NCBI GenBank assembly: GCA_026393775.1
Contig: JAPKZM010000160.1
Span: 1 to 11,810, forward strand
Length of the DNA: 11,810 nt
Direction of reading: 5' to 3'
Source of the DNA: Candidatus Aminicenantota bacterium
GTDB taxonomy: Bacteria; Acidobacteriota; Aminicenantia; UBA2199
The notes beneath the pieces were generated by a model that had not been told where the DNA came from, ran no database searches, and was given only the letters and a program-made list of their open reading frames with translations. A program made the position numbers and the translations under genes. Positions 11,531-11,810 of the stretch are shown one piece after another; within the stretch, counting starts at the first letter, position 1, and each line of letters starts with the position of its first letter.

Positions 11531-11810
11531 CTAATCTATCACGAACGAAACGATATATTCATAATTCGCCGGGGTCGCCGGCAACCGGGGATCCTCATCC
11601 TGCCAGCCGCCGGCGAGCCCAAGCTCGGCCGCCGACAGCTGAAAGTGGCACATGGCGATGCCCAGATCAATGCGCTGCAGGTCGACGTGGGGCATCATGG
11701 CGCTGTAGGCCTTGTCGCGGCTCAGGAAAAAATGAAAGGCACCGTCTTGCTGGAGGATGCGCCAGGGCTGCCTGTTGGAAGCCGACGGGGCCAGGCGCAC
11801 GCATTCCAGG
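11531..11810 (-). CDS. Nitroreductase family protein, TM1586-type (3' part only)
   Basis: The last 92 or so codons of a gene enter the window from the right edge; the true start lies outside, since the frame stays open to the end. The sequence LAPSASNRQPWRIL is the FMN-contacting signature of nitroreductases, and HVDLQRIDLGIAMCHFQLSAAELG followed by GGW matches the putative TM1586-type nitroreductase branch, flavoproteins of unclear physiological substrate. The end, TPANYEYIVSFVID, is a plausible natural C-terminus followed by TAG. No terminator is obvious downstream; the two palindromic repeat units lie 3' of this gene. Function beyond a flavin-dependent oxidoreductase cannot be stated. Confidence 0.82.
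   Translation of the reverse strand, partial: LECVRLAPSASNRQPWRILQQDGAFHFFLSRDKAYSAMMPHVDLQRIDLGIAMCHFQLSAAELGLAGGWQDEDPRLPATPANYEYIVSFVID

Noticed and set aside
11316..11534. Plus-strand 72-codon open frame between tRNA-His and the nitroreductase gene
   Set aside because: It runs through both palindromic repeats, has no Shine-Dalgarno sequence and no domain; the repeats explain the sequence better.

Overview
The window looks like a G+C-rich, free-living Gram-negative bacterial chromosome. The support is a TolC-type outer-membrane protein with a signal peptide, an Escherichia-like S15 ribosomal protein, consensus -35/-10 promoters with 17-base spacers, a canonical -24/-12 (sigma54) promoter, and a tRNA-His with an encoded CCA. 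I cannot fix the taxon from sequence alone. The mix would suit an Acidobacteriota/Aminicenantota-like or deltaproteobacterial-type lineage, but that is only an impression. No phage, plasmid, insertion sequence, CRISPR array or integrase is visible.

Left part (1-8500, all genes on the minus strand). In transcription order: a PilZ-domain protein driven by a near-perfect sigma54 promoter; a polytopic GT-C type glycosyltransferase of the ArnT/PMT kind with its own sigma70 promoter; a tightly coupled three-gene operon (second GT-C-like membrane protein, dolichol-phosphate-mannose-synthase-like GT2, zinc-ribbon SAM methyltransferase); a cystathionine beta-synthase/cysteine synthase-like PLP enzyme; a TolC-family outer-membrane protein; and rpsO. 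A ribosome binding site at the left edge belongs to the next gene, expected to be pnp. The three-gene operon reads as a small glycan or glycolipid pathway: the GT2 would charge a polyprenyl phosphate with a hexose, the GT-C protein would use that lipid-linked sugar outside the inner membrane, and the methyltransferase would modify a sugar or lipid intermediate.

Middle (8501-10146). A 312-base AT-rich divergent intergenic region carries the sigma54 promoter leftward and a TTGACA-17-TATATT promoter rightward. The rightward promoter drives a compact three-gene operon: a two-TM SPFH/band-7 protein, an Arc-like ribbon-helix-helix (RHH) protein and a 74-residue zinc ribbon protein. Two ATGATAT repeats one helical turn apart lie on the predicted transcription start, a good candidate operator for the RHH protein. 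This is the best candidate for a little-described system in the window.

Right part (10147-11810). A solitary Methyltransf_24-type SAM methyltransferase (plus), tRNA-His(GTG) with its own promoter (minus), two copies of a 43-base palindromic repeat with one compensatory base-pair change, and the 3' part of a TM1586-type nitroreductase gene that runs off the right edge.
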